In this document: piece after piece, positions 17,335 to 24,984 of the stretch | How positions within the stretch are numbered: position 1 is the stretch's first letter | Layout of the letters: each line of letters begins with the position of its first letter | Assembly: GCF_000317695.1 (NCBI RefSeq) | Contig: NC_019771.1 | Span: 1,568,001 to 1,632,000 of the forward strand | Source of the DNA: Anabaena cylindrica PCC 7122 | Lineage (GTDB): Bacteria; Cyanobacteriota; Cyanobacteriia; Cyanobacteriales; Nostocaceae | DNA: 64,000 nucleotides | Direction: 5' to 3' | Notes under the pieces: generated by a model | Database searches by the model: none | Told to the model about the DNA's origin: nothing | What the model saw: the letters and a program-made list of their open reading frames with translations, nothing else | Translations under genes and position numbers: made by a program

Positions 17335-17794
17335 GTGATATACTAGTTAACATTCTAATCACATTCAAGCGTAGTTGCAAACACTTTCTTGGTTTAGTTT
17401 CGTTCCTAAATAGATAAACACTGTAATGAAACTTCAGTAAAAATCTAGACACTGCTAATCGAGCTTCAGCATAAATACAGTTGCAATAGTAAGTTTTTTG
17501 TGTAAAGTAAACACTAATTCGCTGAAATTATAAAGCATAGCGGCTTCACATACTTAACACTTCCTCATAAATAAACTGTATGGGATGCTTTATGAGAGTG
17601 GATATACTGGTCTGTCACTTCATCAAGAATTTATATTTCTTTGGGGTTTTCTTGATCCTCTAATTCATGCAAACGATCGCTGTTTTAGATATTGATAGCA
17701 TTTCCTGGTTTTGCGGTTACTTGGCTTCTGAAACCAACTGCACCCAAGACAACCAGAAACCCCACCCCATCGGGGAATTATCGGGGTTTTTGGT
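17335..17794. other. intergenic region, 460 bp
   Basis: AT-rich sequence between the XRE regulator and a small plus-strand gene. The clearest element is a G/C hairpin: AAACCCC at 17757-17763 can pair with GGGGTTT at 17783-17789, followed by more T. It contains the direct repeat ATCGGGG. It could be an intrinsic terminator, but no plus-strand gene ends upstream. No convincing coding region or RNA gene is seen in the rest. Confidence 0.35.
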
Positions 17795-17992
17795 ATGGAA
17801 CTGTTTCAAGATTTTACACCTTATCCCGGTCGTCGGTTGGTCATTGGTAATACTGAGAAATTTGCTGCTTTACCCCAGGAAACTCAAGATACGGTAAATC
17901 AGTTTTTTGAGATTCAGGAAAAGTCTAGCGAGGAATCCCAACGAATTAATCAGGCAATCTTAGAAGAATTAGTAGTTAATCAATATCCCTGA
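17795..17992 (+). CDS. hypothetical 65-residue protein
   Basis: Begins MELFQDFTPYPGRRLVIGNT and continues EKFAALPQETQDTVNQFFEI, ending VVNQYP. The second half is helical and acidic with AILEELVVN, like small TA-associated or regulatory proteins. It starts just after a G/C hairpin and has no clear ribosome binding site. It overlaps the following minus-strand gene by 13 bp at the 3' end. Family not recognised. Confidence 0.4.
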   Translation: MELFQDFTPYPGRRLVIGNTEKFAALPQETQDTVNQFFEIQEKSSEESQRINQAILEELVVNQYP

Positions 17993-18168
17993 TAAATCCA
18001 CTCGCGCCCTGCCTTCTCTGCTGCTTCTGGGGTATAATAAATCCTCCGTTGCCCAAACACCGAACCACCAGCACTAATTAACCGGAACTGCCAGCAATCC
18101 AATTCTGTGTAGAATACCAACAAGGTAACATTCTCAATAATACTAACTAAATGAACTTTGGTAGACAT
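17980..18168 (-). CDS. hypothetical 62-residue protein
   Basis: MSTKVHLVSIIENVTLLVFY then WQFRLISAGGSVFGQRRIYY and AAEKAGREWI. The pattern of short beta strands followed by the RIYYTPEAAEKAGREW motif recurs in small cyanobacterial proteins of unknown function as far as I recall. It looks complete, with an AT-rich promoter region upstream of 18168. It converges with the 65-residue plus-strand gene. Confidence 0.55.
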   Translation of the reverse strand: MSTKVHLVSIIENVTLLVFYTELDCWQFRLISAGGSVFGQRRIYYTPEAAEKAGREWIYQGY

Positions 18169-18257
18169 GGTGAGTATGTTTAGCTGTCTACCTTAATCAA
18201 AACATATTTACTCAAAAACTATGATCTTTCCTCCCGTTCTTAAGGGAAATTGATGTT

Positions 18258-18533
18258 ATGCCCAAAATCCCAGATTGTAACCGCTGTCTTTTTTACTCAC
18301 ACAACCCTCACCTTATATGTTCTGTTCATCCATCGGGAGTAGAAAGTGATAATTGTATTGATTTTAGGGAAAATATTAGTGCAGAAGTTGAAGAACAATG
18401 GCAACCAGAAGGCGTGAGTTATTACAATGGTGAACTAATTTTACAACCATTCCCATTAACAATAGAACAACAATTAGAAATTTTAGATACCCACCCAATG
18501 TTTATCGGTTTTTGTCCCCAGTTTTGTTTGTAA
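18258..18533 (+). CDS. Cys-rich conserved hypothetical protein
   Basis: A 91-residue protein: MPKIPDCNRCLFYSHNPHLI then CSVHPSGVESDNCIDF, with Cys pairs that may bind zinc (CNRC, C, C), and a C-terminal GFCPQFCL. Related cyanobacterial proteins, as I remember them, end in a CPQCGY-type knuckle, so this C-terminus may be slightly altered or shortened. The start at 18258 has only a weak purine-rich stretch upstream. It faces away from the 62-residue gene. Function unknown. Confidence 0.6.
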   Translation: MPKIPDCNRCLFYSHNPHLICSVHPSGVESDNCIDFRENISAEVEEQWQPEGVSYYNGELILQPFPLTIEQQLEILDTHPMFIGFCPQFCL

Positions 18534-18830
18534 CTGGAAAGATGATATAGGGCTACTATTTGATTTTTGATAGCGTAGCGTGGCGTAAGCCATACAAGCT
18601 GTAAACCTTATCGAAACAACGATTAAGTCTCAGTATAATGAACAAGAATCAAACCGGATTCCTATAGTATCTGATTTGAGGGGTAAATGATAAGCAATAG
18701 ACATCATTGAATTTTTTCTAAAAAAAACTACATTTGGAAAGATGACACTATGTGACTCTTGGGGGAAAATGGCGAATGATTACCTACGGTTTATTAAGAG
18801 ATAGTTACACTACACTTCGTGAACGCTAAA

Positions 18831-19226
18831 ATGACTAACACTATTATTGACCAGTTGAAAAAAGCTACAGACGGCTTATTGATGATGAGCGAGTCAGAAT
18901 ATCCGTTTGAAGTAATTTTATGGGAAGAAAAAGAACCTTTAACAACGCCAAAAATCCTCCAATTAAAAAATCATCCTCAAGATTCACCAATAGAGGAAGT
19001 TGAATTAGAATATTTCTTTAGAAACTGTGCCTTTGAAAAAGAGTGGCATAACGAAATCCAAAAAGAAGAAGTTAAGAAATTTCAAATACTTCTCCAAAGC
19101 CTTAAAAATAACTTAAATGAAATCAAGGTTTATCGAGTAGGTACTATCAGCATCGATGTCTATATTATTGGAAAAACTTCAGATAAAAATTCAGCAGGAA
19201 TTTCTACAAAAGTTGTGGAAACCTAA
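18831..19226 (+). CDS. nuiA: NuiA-family nuclease inhibitor
   Basis: A 131-residue protein matching the Anabaena nuclease A inhibitor throughout: IIDQLKKATDGLLMMSESEY then PFEVILWEE at the N-terminus, a helical centre, and VYRVGTISIDVYIIGKT followed by GISTKVVET at the C-terminus, the end that plugs the NucA active site. NuiA binds NucA-type non-specific nucleases one to one and protects the producing cell. A GTG at 18819 would add four residues; neither start has a strong Shine-Dalgarno. A strong terminator hairpin follows. A NucA-like nuclease gene lies 0.8 kb away. Confidence 0.88.
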   Translation: MTNTIIDQLKKATDGLLMMSESEYPFEVILWEEKEPLTTPKILQLKNHPQDSPIEEVELEYFFRNCAFEKEWHNEIQKEEVKKFQILLQSLKNNLNEIKVYRVGTISIDVYIIGKTSDKNSAGISTKVVET

Positions 19227-19319
19227 ACCCCATCTACGTTGAAACCTATAGTTTTTCTATGGCGAAAACTCAAGTTTTCAAGATGGATGGGTATAGTCAT
19301 AAATTTATAAATCGCTATA

Positions 19320-19361
19320 AACTACAAAGCTTACCCTAATCTATGGATAGACTTTGTAGTT
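19320..19361. terminator. bidirectional intrinsic terminator
   Basis: Arms AACTACAAAG (19320-19329) and CTTTGTAGTT (19352-19361) are perfectly complementary around a 22-nt loop and are followed by TTATTTTA. It lies between nuiA (plus) and the convergent secreted-protein gene (minus) and can serve both. Confidence 0.7.
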
Positions 19362-19383
19362 TTATTTTAATGTTCCAAAACAT

Positions 19384-19755
19384 CTATTTATTCCATCTCA
19401 GATTAGAAGCACCTTGAGGCGTTAAACAAATCATATCTGCACCCTGATTTCTGCAAACATTTCCATTTAACTCATAAGGTTTTCCCAAAGAAGGGCGGGG
19501 TATAGACTGAGTTTGCTGTTGTTGGCTTTTAACATCAGTAAATTTTTGTTCACGTTTCTCCTGAAAATCACAAAACATACTTACAGTTTTCACACCTTCA
19601 GTTGTCATTACCATCGCGCTAGACTCTACATTTTCACAATCAAGTTGATTTGGTTGAATTACCTGAGCTTGAGATGGAGTTGCCAAAAACCAATTATTCA
19701 AAAAACATAACAAGAAGAGTAAATTCGTTAATTTGACACTTTTTAACTTGGGCAT
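19384..19755 (-). CDS. secreted hypothetical protein
   Basis: A 123-residue protein with a cleavable signal peptide, LTNLLFLLCFLNNWFLATPS with a likely AxA site (SQAQ), near residue 31. The mature part has four Cys (DCEN, FCDF, VCRN, ICLT) that could form two disulfides, plus a Gln-rich stretch. It sits between nuiA and the nuclease gene, reading the same way as the nuclease. I do not recognise the family; a role with the secreted nuclease is only suggested by position. Confidence 0.6.
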   Translation of the reverse strand: MPKLKSVKLTNLLFLLCFLNNWFLATPSQAQVIQPNQLDCENVESSAMVMTTEGVKTVSMFCDFQEKREQKFTDVKSQQQQTQSIPRPSLGKPYELNGNVCRNQGADMICLTPQGASNLRWNK

Positions 19756-19816
19756 ATTCTGTCTAATGGTAGCGTTGAATATCTTGAGGCTAATTTGTCA
19801 GCAATTCTTATTTTAA

Positions 19817-19954
19817 GGTTTCATGACATTGAAACCCTTACATTCATAGGGTTTTATAATTCTTAACGAATCCGGGTATCGCTGAAATGGCGCAAACTCG
19901 TTTCAAAATGAGAATTGCTGCTAATTTGTAAACCTGTCCACAGATGCAGACAGG
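19817..19954. other. two hairpins in the nuclease 3' region
   Basis: GGTTTCA (19817-19823) pairs with TGAAACC (19830-19836), and CCTGTC (19933-19938) with GACAGG (19949-19954). The second, read on the minus strand, may end transcription of the nuclease gene, though no U-tract follows. The 300-bp gap otherwise shows only the 75-bp direct repeat. Confidence 0.4.
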
Positions 19955-19962
19955 CTTAATCA

Positions 19963-20075
19963 TTTTTGAAGTTATCGAAACTTACAAATTATCAACTTTG
20001 CTGTTGGAATTTCGCCAACACTGATAATTTTATCTAATTTTGGAAATTATCGAAACTTACAAATTATCAACTTGT
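19963..20075. repeat. direct repeat (75-bp offset) at the nuclease gene end
   Basis: The motif TTATCGAAACTTACAAATTA occurs at about 19972 and again at about 20047, with matching bases on both sides. The second copy contains the stop codon and last codons of the nuclease gene, the first lies downstream. It looks like a tandem duplication of the gene's 3' end. Confidence 0.7.
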
Positions 20076-21370
20076 GCTTCAATTACAGACTGAATAGATG
20101 TTGAAACTTGTGAAAGAAAATCATACCCAGTCAAAGATTCAATACTGTCTACAGAAACTCTGTAATTTCTCCAGTCAGCAGTTCTAACCCCTTGGGCATT
20201 GGGAATATTAACAGCAATCACTCTTGTAGATGTAGTGACACCAGAAACTCCAGAACCAGGTGTATTGAGAACAACTATAATTTTCCAAGTGCGATTAGGA
20301 ACTGTAACCTTACCACCAGCAATAGTATTGAATGTGCCATTGCTTCCAGTCCCACCCGTTCCATATCCACCGGAAATTATATAGAGTTCTTTTCCTTGAC
20401 TGACTAGGGTTCTAGAATAGTCTTCTAAGTTTGCCCAAATCCCCTGATTATTATCGGGTGCTTGAGCAATCATGTTACTCATTAAAAAGGTGCTGGAATT
20501 AACTGCAACTGTGCTAGTTCTGTCAGCACTAGGAGTCATGTGACCTCTATCAAATCCGCTACCACTGAAATCTGTACCCTGAACTTGATAACATCCAGAA
20601 GGTAAGGTAGTGTCTGCACGAAAATCATCCTGTCTGGGAGTTGAGCCTAGCCACGAGGAGTTTAACTGCCAAGATACCCAATTAGGACGACCCAACGTAC
20701 AATTGTACCCAACTGCATACTGAGTTTTATTAAGCAAATAATTATCTAAATTGGCAGTTGCCGCACTGCTAGGATTACCCATTGTTAGGTGAGGACTTCC
20801 ACTACCGCCACCACCACCTGAAGTACCAGAATCAGTGATGCTAATATCATCAATGTTAATTCTGTTAGCAGTTCCATCTGTTTTTTTTACTTGACAGCGA
20901 ACTGTTCCAGAAATATTTGGTGTAAAGGTTGCTGTGGACAGTGTTGTCGAACTGGTAGTAACTGATGAACCTATTGTTGTCCAGGAACTACCGCTATTTG
21001 TTGAACATTGTAAATTCCAAGTGCTGCTACCATCTGTACCATATTTGGCGTGTTTAATGGTAACTGTGCCAGCCCCAGTAGTACGATCAAATTTCATGGA
21101 GATCGTACCACTATTGCGAATTCTTGCAGATTGGGTTCCGCTTTTGGCATCACCTGCTAAATTTCCAATTAAGGCATCATTTAAATTCCAAACACCTGTG
21201 CTAAGGGTGACATCAGCCGCTGCGTAACTGCCTTTGGAGCCAGATTCAAAACCCTCGATAATAGTTGCACCTTTGGCGCTAAATAGGGTGTTGAAGGTAA
21301 TTAGTAAAACTATGACTAATCCTGTCAGCCAAGCATTACGATAAATTTTTGTCCAAAAATTCGCTATCAT
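20057..21370 (-). CDS. secreted DNA/RNA non-specific endonuclease (NucA-like) with N-terminal beta domain
   Basis: A 437-residue secreted protein. Residues 1-35 are a signal peptide (VIVLLITFNTLFSAKGA). Residues about 36-180 form a Ser/Thr-rich beta domain (EGFESGSKGSYAAADVTLST, ISMKFDRTTGAG). A Gly linker (GGGGGSGS) leads to the nuclease domain, with PNWVSWQL at 230, the catalytic DRGHMTP at about 274-280 and the metal-binding NNQGIWANLEDYSR near 307. DRGH plus a downstream Asn is diagnostic of the NucA/Serratia beta-beta-alpha-Me family, which degrades DNA and RNA. The N-terminal domain is an addition relative to Anabaena NucA. A nuiA gene is close by. Confidence 0.92.
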   Translation of the reverse strand: MIANFWTKIYRNAWLTGLVIVLLITFNTLFSAKGATIIEGFESGSKGSYAAADVTLSTGVWNLNDALIGNLAGDAKSGTQSARIRNSGTISMKFDRTTGAGTVTIKHAKYGTDGSSTWNLQCSTNSGSSWTTIGSSVTTSSTTLSTATFTPNISGTVRCQVKKTDGTANRINIDDISITDSGTSGGGGGSGSPHLTMGNPSSAATANLDNYLLNKTQYAVGYNCTLGRPNWVSWQLNSSWLGSTPRQDDFRADTTLPSGCYQVQGTDFSGSGFDRGHMTPSADRTSTVAVNSSTFLMSNMIAQAPDNNQGIWANLEDYSRTLVSQGKELYIISGGYGTGGTGSNGTFNTIAGGKVTVPNRTWKIIVVLNTPGSGVSGVTTSTRVIAVNIPNAQGVRTADWRNYRVSVDSIESLTGYDFLSQVSTSIQSVIEAQVDNL

Positions 21371-21563
21371 GGGTGTGATTTAACCTGTGTTTGTTCAGTA
21401 GTTATCAGTAAATCCACAACTTTGGAATTTACTGGGTTTGATTTCGATGTAACAACAGGATGATAACTAATGGCTTTGCTTACGCAGGTTAAATTCTTGT
21501 TAGTCTTAGATTATGGCGAAAGCGATCGCTCCGCGTGGCTTGTTTGTTGGGAGGGGTACGCCG

Positions 21564-21683
21564 TAGGTTTTGAATATTTGATGAAACTGCTGAAAGGAAA
21601 TCAAAACTTGTCAACTTTTCTAGCTGATCAATACTGGTTCGATAAACTTTCCCATCATTATCAATAAAGTAGCTAAACTCCAA
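21564..21683 (-). pseudogene. C-terminal fragment of a second NucA-like nuclease
   Basis: The reverse strand encodes VYRTSIDQLEKLTSFDFLSA then VSSNIQNL, which aligns with the end of the neighbouring nuclease (NYRVSVDSIESLTGYDFLSQ, VSTSIQS). Only about 35 residues remain, with no catalytic domain. Sequence after 21564 switches to a short G/C-rich dispersed repeat containing a HIP1 site (21517-21560). It implies the nuclease gene was once duplicated in tandem and the upstream copy lost. Confidence 0.75.
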
Positions 21684-21743
21684 AAACTACCAATTTTCAT
21701 AAATTTTATCTGACCATAAGTGAATTATTCTATTGCTGTATAA

Positions 21744-21992
21744 TTACAGAACGGGAATTCCTTGGTTGATTGGGGAGTAAAAAATCAGATAACTTCCTAC
21801 CATAAAACTCCGTAAACCTGGCACTAATTCATCACGTTTTCTGCCCAGACCAGGATTTTCTGCCAGAATTTTGAGTTTGTTTTCTATCTTTTGTAGGAAA
21901 CTATCTGCTTTTTCAAGGCTTTGATTAGCAATGAAATCCCAAGTATCTAACAAATCAGCTTCGGCAAGGGGTTTCTTCAGAATAATTGCCAT
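21744..21992 (-). CDS. parE: ParE-type toxin, C-terminus shortened
   Basis: An 82-residue RelE/ParE fold: LKKPLAEADLLDTWDFIANQ, KADSFLQKIENKLKILAENP and GLGRKRDELVPGLRSFMVGS then YLIFYSPINQGIPVL. ParE toxins of this group (gyrase poisons) normally end with an extra IEIVRVLHGSRD-like strand of 10-15 residues, absent here in all three frames. The start codon overlaps the parD stop. It may be attenuated. Confidence 0.8.
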   Translation of the reverse strand: MAIILKKPLAEADLLDTWDFIANQSLEKADSFLQKIENKLKILAENPGLGRKRDELVPGLRSFMVGSYLIFYSPINQGIPVL

Positions 21993-22249
21993 TATTTAGA
22001 CTGTTTCTCCTGCCGTTGTTGTTTTGCTTTGGCAATGATTTCACTCATGTTTAAGGGTGTAGATTCTCCGCTATCAATACCTTGTTGAATGTCTCGTCGT
22101 AACTCAGCAAGACGTATTCCTTTCAGGGCATCCTGTTCTTTGAGTAGCCGCAGTCCTTCCCGAATCACTTCACTGGCGGAAGTATACATACCGCTTTCTA
22201 CTTTAGAATGTACCCACTTTTCTAGTTCGGTGGTGAGAGAAACGTTCAT
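21992..22249 (-). CDS. parD: ParD-type antitoxin
   Basis: An 85-residue ribbon-helix-helix antitoxin: MNVSLTTELEKWVHSKVESG then MYTSASEVIREGLRLLKEQD is the textbook ParD start, followed by an acidic toxin-binding tail with many Gln/Lys at the end. First gene of a parDE operon overlapping parE by one base. Confidence 0.9.
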   Translation of the reverse strand: MNVSLTTELEKWVHSKVESGMYTSASEVIREGLRLLKEQDALKGIRLAELRRDIQQGIDSGESTPLNMSEIIAKAKQQRQEKQSK

Positions 22250-22702
22250 TTGCGCTCGCTAAAAAGGCTTCTACTAATCATTTTACTGGAAATAACAGAA
22301 AATAACAAACTTTGTTATTGTGTGGATCTTAAGCAATAGAATTAACGACGCTTAGGAGAATTAATCGCCTGTACAGGCCGTTGTTTAACTTCCTCACCCC
22401 GGCTACGCCACGCAAGCTATCGGTAGAGGGGAGCAACGCGATTTTGTGAAGTCGGGTAAAAAAATGTGCTTTTAGCTACTGGTACTACAGACATAGCTAA
22501 AATATTTTTCTAACATTGAAGTAAATTAAATCACATGAAGAAATAAAATTGCACGACAAAGTATCTTCTCAAAATATCTCAATAAGACTTGCATTCAATG
22601 ATTTGGGGCTGATTAAAATAAACTGCTTACGCCAGTATTTTAATAACTCAGTGCTTATTAATGCAAAAACGCCGATTAAACAGCAGTTGGAGGTATAAAA
22701 TA
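22250..22702. other. intergenic region with short dispersed repeats
   Basis: 453 bp without a gene. It holds a G/C-rich dispersed block around 22385-22440 (GGCTACGCCACGC-type), and at 22459-22479 a 21-bp sequence that recurs inverted at 43726-43746. The right part (22500-22700) is AT-rich and may contain the downstream end of the ISKra4-type element, but no terminal repeat could be paired. Confidence 0.4.
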
Positions 22703-23296
22703 TTAAACAGTTTGAGGATGGATAAAAGAAGTAAAAATGGAATTGCAGAAATTATTCCAGTTTCCAGCTATCCATTGACAACGCAGATGTAACATAATTT
22801 CCGCATTTTCTTTTAACCAAAATTTACTGTTTCCTTTCATTCTTAAATTGACAACTTGGCGGATTAAACTCTCTATAGCACCACTACCAATAGGTAATTT
22901 ACGAGCTAAAACTTTAGAGTAATTTAAATGCCCTTCCCGATAAGCGCGTAAAAGATAATCTCTTTGTTTAACCAGAGCTTTAGAATGCTCTGCTGCTGCG
23001 GAAGCAATAAATTCATCCATCTCCTGAATTAATATTAGAGCCTTGCCTTTTTTGAGCATTTTCCTAGCTTTTTGAAACCAATTTTTTCGTTCTGTTTCAT
23101 CAGAAAAAGCTACATCTGTAAACATTTGTAAATGTTCGGTGACGTGGTAGAAATCAAATAATTGATAAGTTTCAGATGGGCAACCTAACCGTTCTAAAAG
23201 TGGAGGAATCCGTTTCCAAATCCATTCAGCACCATCAGCAATGAAGAATACCTGTTTTGCCTGACTTATTCCTAATCTAACCAGGGTTAGCGCATC
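22703..23296 (-). pseudogene. ISKra4-family transposase, C-terminal part
   Basis: An open reverse frame from 23296 reads LGISQAKQVFFIADGAEWIW, then LFDFYHVTEHLQMFTDVAFS, a Lys-rich helix, ARKLPIGSGAIESLIRQVVN and LRCQWIAGNWNNFCNSIF. FIADGAEWIW (second catalytic Asp) and the GSGAIES motif identify ISKra4-type DDE transposases. A TGA at 23297 and loss of the N-terminal half (first Asp and HTH) show the gene is 5' truncated. The internal ATG 23125 is not a real start. Confidence 0.8.
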
Positions 23297-23681
23297 TCAA
23301 ACCCTATTGACAGAGGAATTACAGTAGAGGAGAATAGTTTGCTATGGATGCTGCTAACACAGAAACCATGTATTGATCATTCATCGCAGCTCGTCTTGAT
23401 TTTTGTCGAATACTACCAGGACTTACGCAACTGGCACAGGCGATCGCTATATCATAGTATTTTTGTACTGAAATAAGTGACGCAACTGGCAAAATGAGTC
23501 TCGGCGCGGCGGTTCCGCGCCCCCTCAACAACTAGGGTTAAAAAAACCAAACTCCAGTAAAAAGGGAATTTTGCAATTATTAAAATAGATTTTTAGTGGC
23601 AAACATCATAAATAATAAAAATACTATTATTCCTGAAATGTTAGAATAATCAATACCATGAATTATCAATTCTGATTTAAT
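23297..23681. other. intergenic region with G/C hairpin
   Basis: 385 bp without a supported gene between two transposase fragments. A hairpin with arms GGCGCGG (23503-23509) and CCGCGCC (23515-23521) around CGGTT stands out. ACGCAACTGGCA occurs twice about 65 bp apart (near 23426 and 23480), suggesting a small dispersed repeat. The rest is AT-rich. Confidence 0.4.
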
Positions 23682-24347
23682 ATGAAATTTACTAAATTAG
23701 ATTATTGCCAATATTTGCTAAGTAGCCAAATCAACTATACTATTACTAATTTGGCAGAGCATTTAGAAAATATTAGTCATGATAAAATTAACTACTATTT
23801 AAAAAAGAAAAATTAACACCTCGTTTACTTTGGGATAATGTTAAAGATGTAATCATGACTGATGATAACGGTTACATTATATTTGATGATAGTGTTTTAG
23901 ATAAAAGGTATTCTGAAGAAATTGAAATAGTCAGGAGACAATATAGTGGTAACGAACATGGTGTAATCAAAGGAATTGGTGTTGTCATCTGTGTATATGT
24001 GAATCCTAAACTTCAAAAATTTTGGGTAGTAGATTACCGCATTTTTAATCCTGATGCAGATGGTAAAACCAAGATAGACCATGTTAAAGAAATGCTGTAA
24101 AACCTTGTGTATCATAAGCTTTTACCATTTGATACCGTTTTAATGGATACATGGTATGCGGTACACAATCTGATGCTTTATATTGATAGTCTAGATAAAA
24201 TTTATTATTGTCCTTTAAAGGATAATCGTTTAGTTGATGATACTTTTGGCAAAGAAAAATATAAACGTATTGAATTATTACAATGGAGTGAAGAAGAATT
24301 AGAATGTGGTAAAATAACAAAAATTAAAGGGTTTCCCGCCAATAAAA
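23682..24347 (+). pseudogene. IS701-type transposase, frameshifted and 3' truncated
   Basis: Starts MKFTKLDYCQYLLSSQINYT, continues LAEHLENISHDKINYYLKKE, then after a frameshift near 23812 reads LLWDNVKDVIMTDDNGYIIF and DDSVLDKRYSEEIEIVRRQY. A second shift near 24100 leads to FDTVLMDTWYAVHNLMLYID and ends at KIKGFPANKN about 24347. DDSVLDK and LMDTWYA carry two of the DDE-type acidic residues. The last third (third acidic residue) is missing and is replaced directly by tniB sequence. Family name is from memory. Confidence 0.75.
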
Positions 24348-24348
24348 A

Positions 24349-24984
24349 TTGTTATGGACACTTGGCGACCCTGCTTATGATAAAGGTACAATTGGCAACC
24401 AAACAATTCGTTTAATTGGTCTGCTTAAAGATTGCCAGGTTGAATTAATTATTCTCGATGAATTCCAACACTTCATTGACCGAGATTCAGAAAGAGTTCT
24501 CAAAACAGTTTCTGATTGGTTAAAAACTTTAATTATCGATACAAATTTGCCCATTATTTTAATTGGCTTACCCGAAGCTGAGGAAGTTCTTAAACTTAAA
24601 TCTCATTCTCAACTCAGTCGCCGTTTTGCCAATCGTCATTATCTCTCGTCTTTTTTATGGCAGACAGATTGTGGTGCATAATTTCGGACTTTTTTACATT
24701 TGTTAGAGTCAAAGCTACCTCTATATGAAGCGTCAAATCTTTCTGAAGTATATACAGCAAGAAGGCTTTACTATGCCTCAGATGGAATTATTGCTCATGT
24801 GATGAAGCTAGTTCGGTATGGCACTTATTTAGCTCTTAATAAAAATCAAGAAAAACTGGACTTAAATATTTTAGCAATGGCTTTTGAGAAGTTTGTTCAG
24901 GCTGATAAACCTGGAAAGATTAATCCTTTTATTACTGATAATTTTGAGATTGAGCCAGTTAATCTTCCGACTGTAGATTTAGAA
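24349..24984 (+). pseudogene. TniB/TnsC-like transposition ATPase, 5' truncated with one stop
   Basis: One frame reads LGDPAYDKGTIGNQTIRLIG, VELIILDEFQHFIDRDSERV (Walker B), LPIILIGLPEAEEVLKL (sensor region), a TAA at 24679, then FRTFLHLLESKLPLYEASNL and GIIAHVMKLVRYGTYLAL. This is the second half of a Tn5053/Tn402-type TniB. The Walker A half is lost at the junction with the IS701 fragment. Apart from the single nonsense codon the remainder is colinear with the family, up to the IS1634 insertion at 24985. Confidence 0.82.

Noticed and set aside
23319..23531. Minus-strand 70-codon frame MLRGRGTAAPRLI...
   Set aside because: It begins inside the G/C hairpin at 23503-23521 and shows no protein family features.
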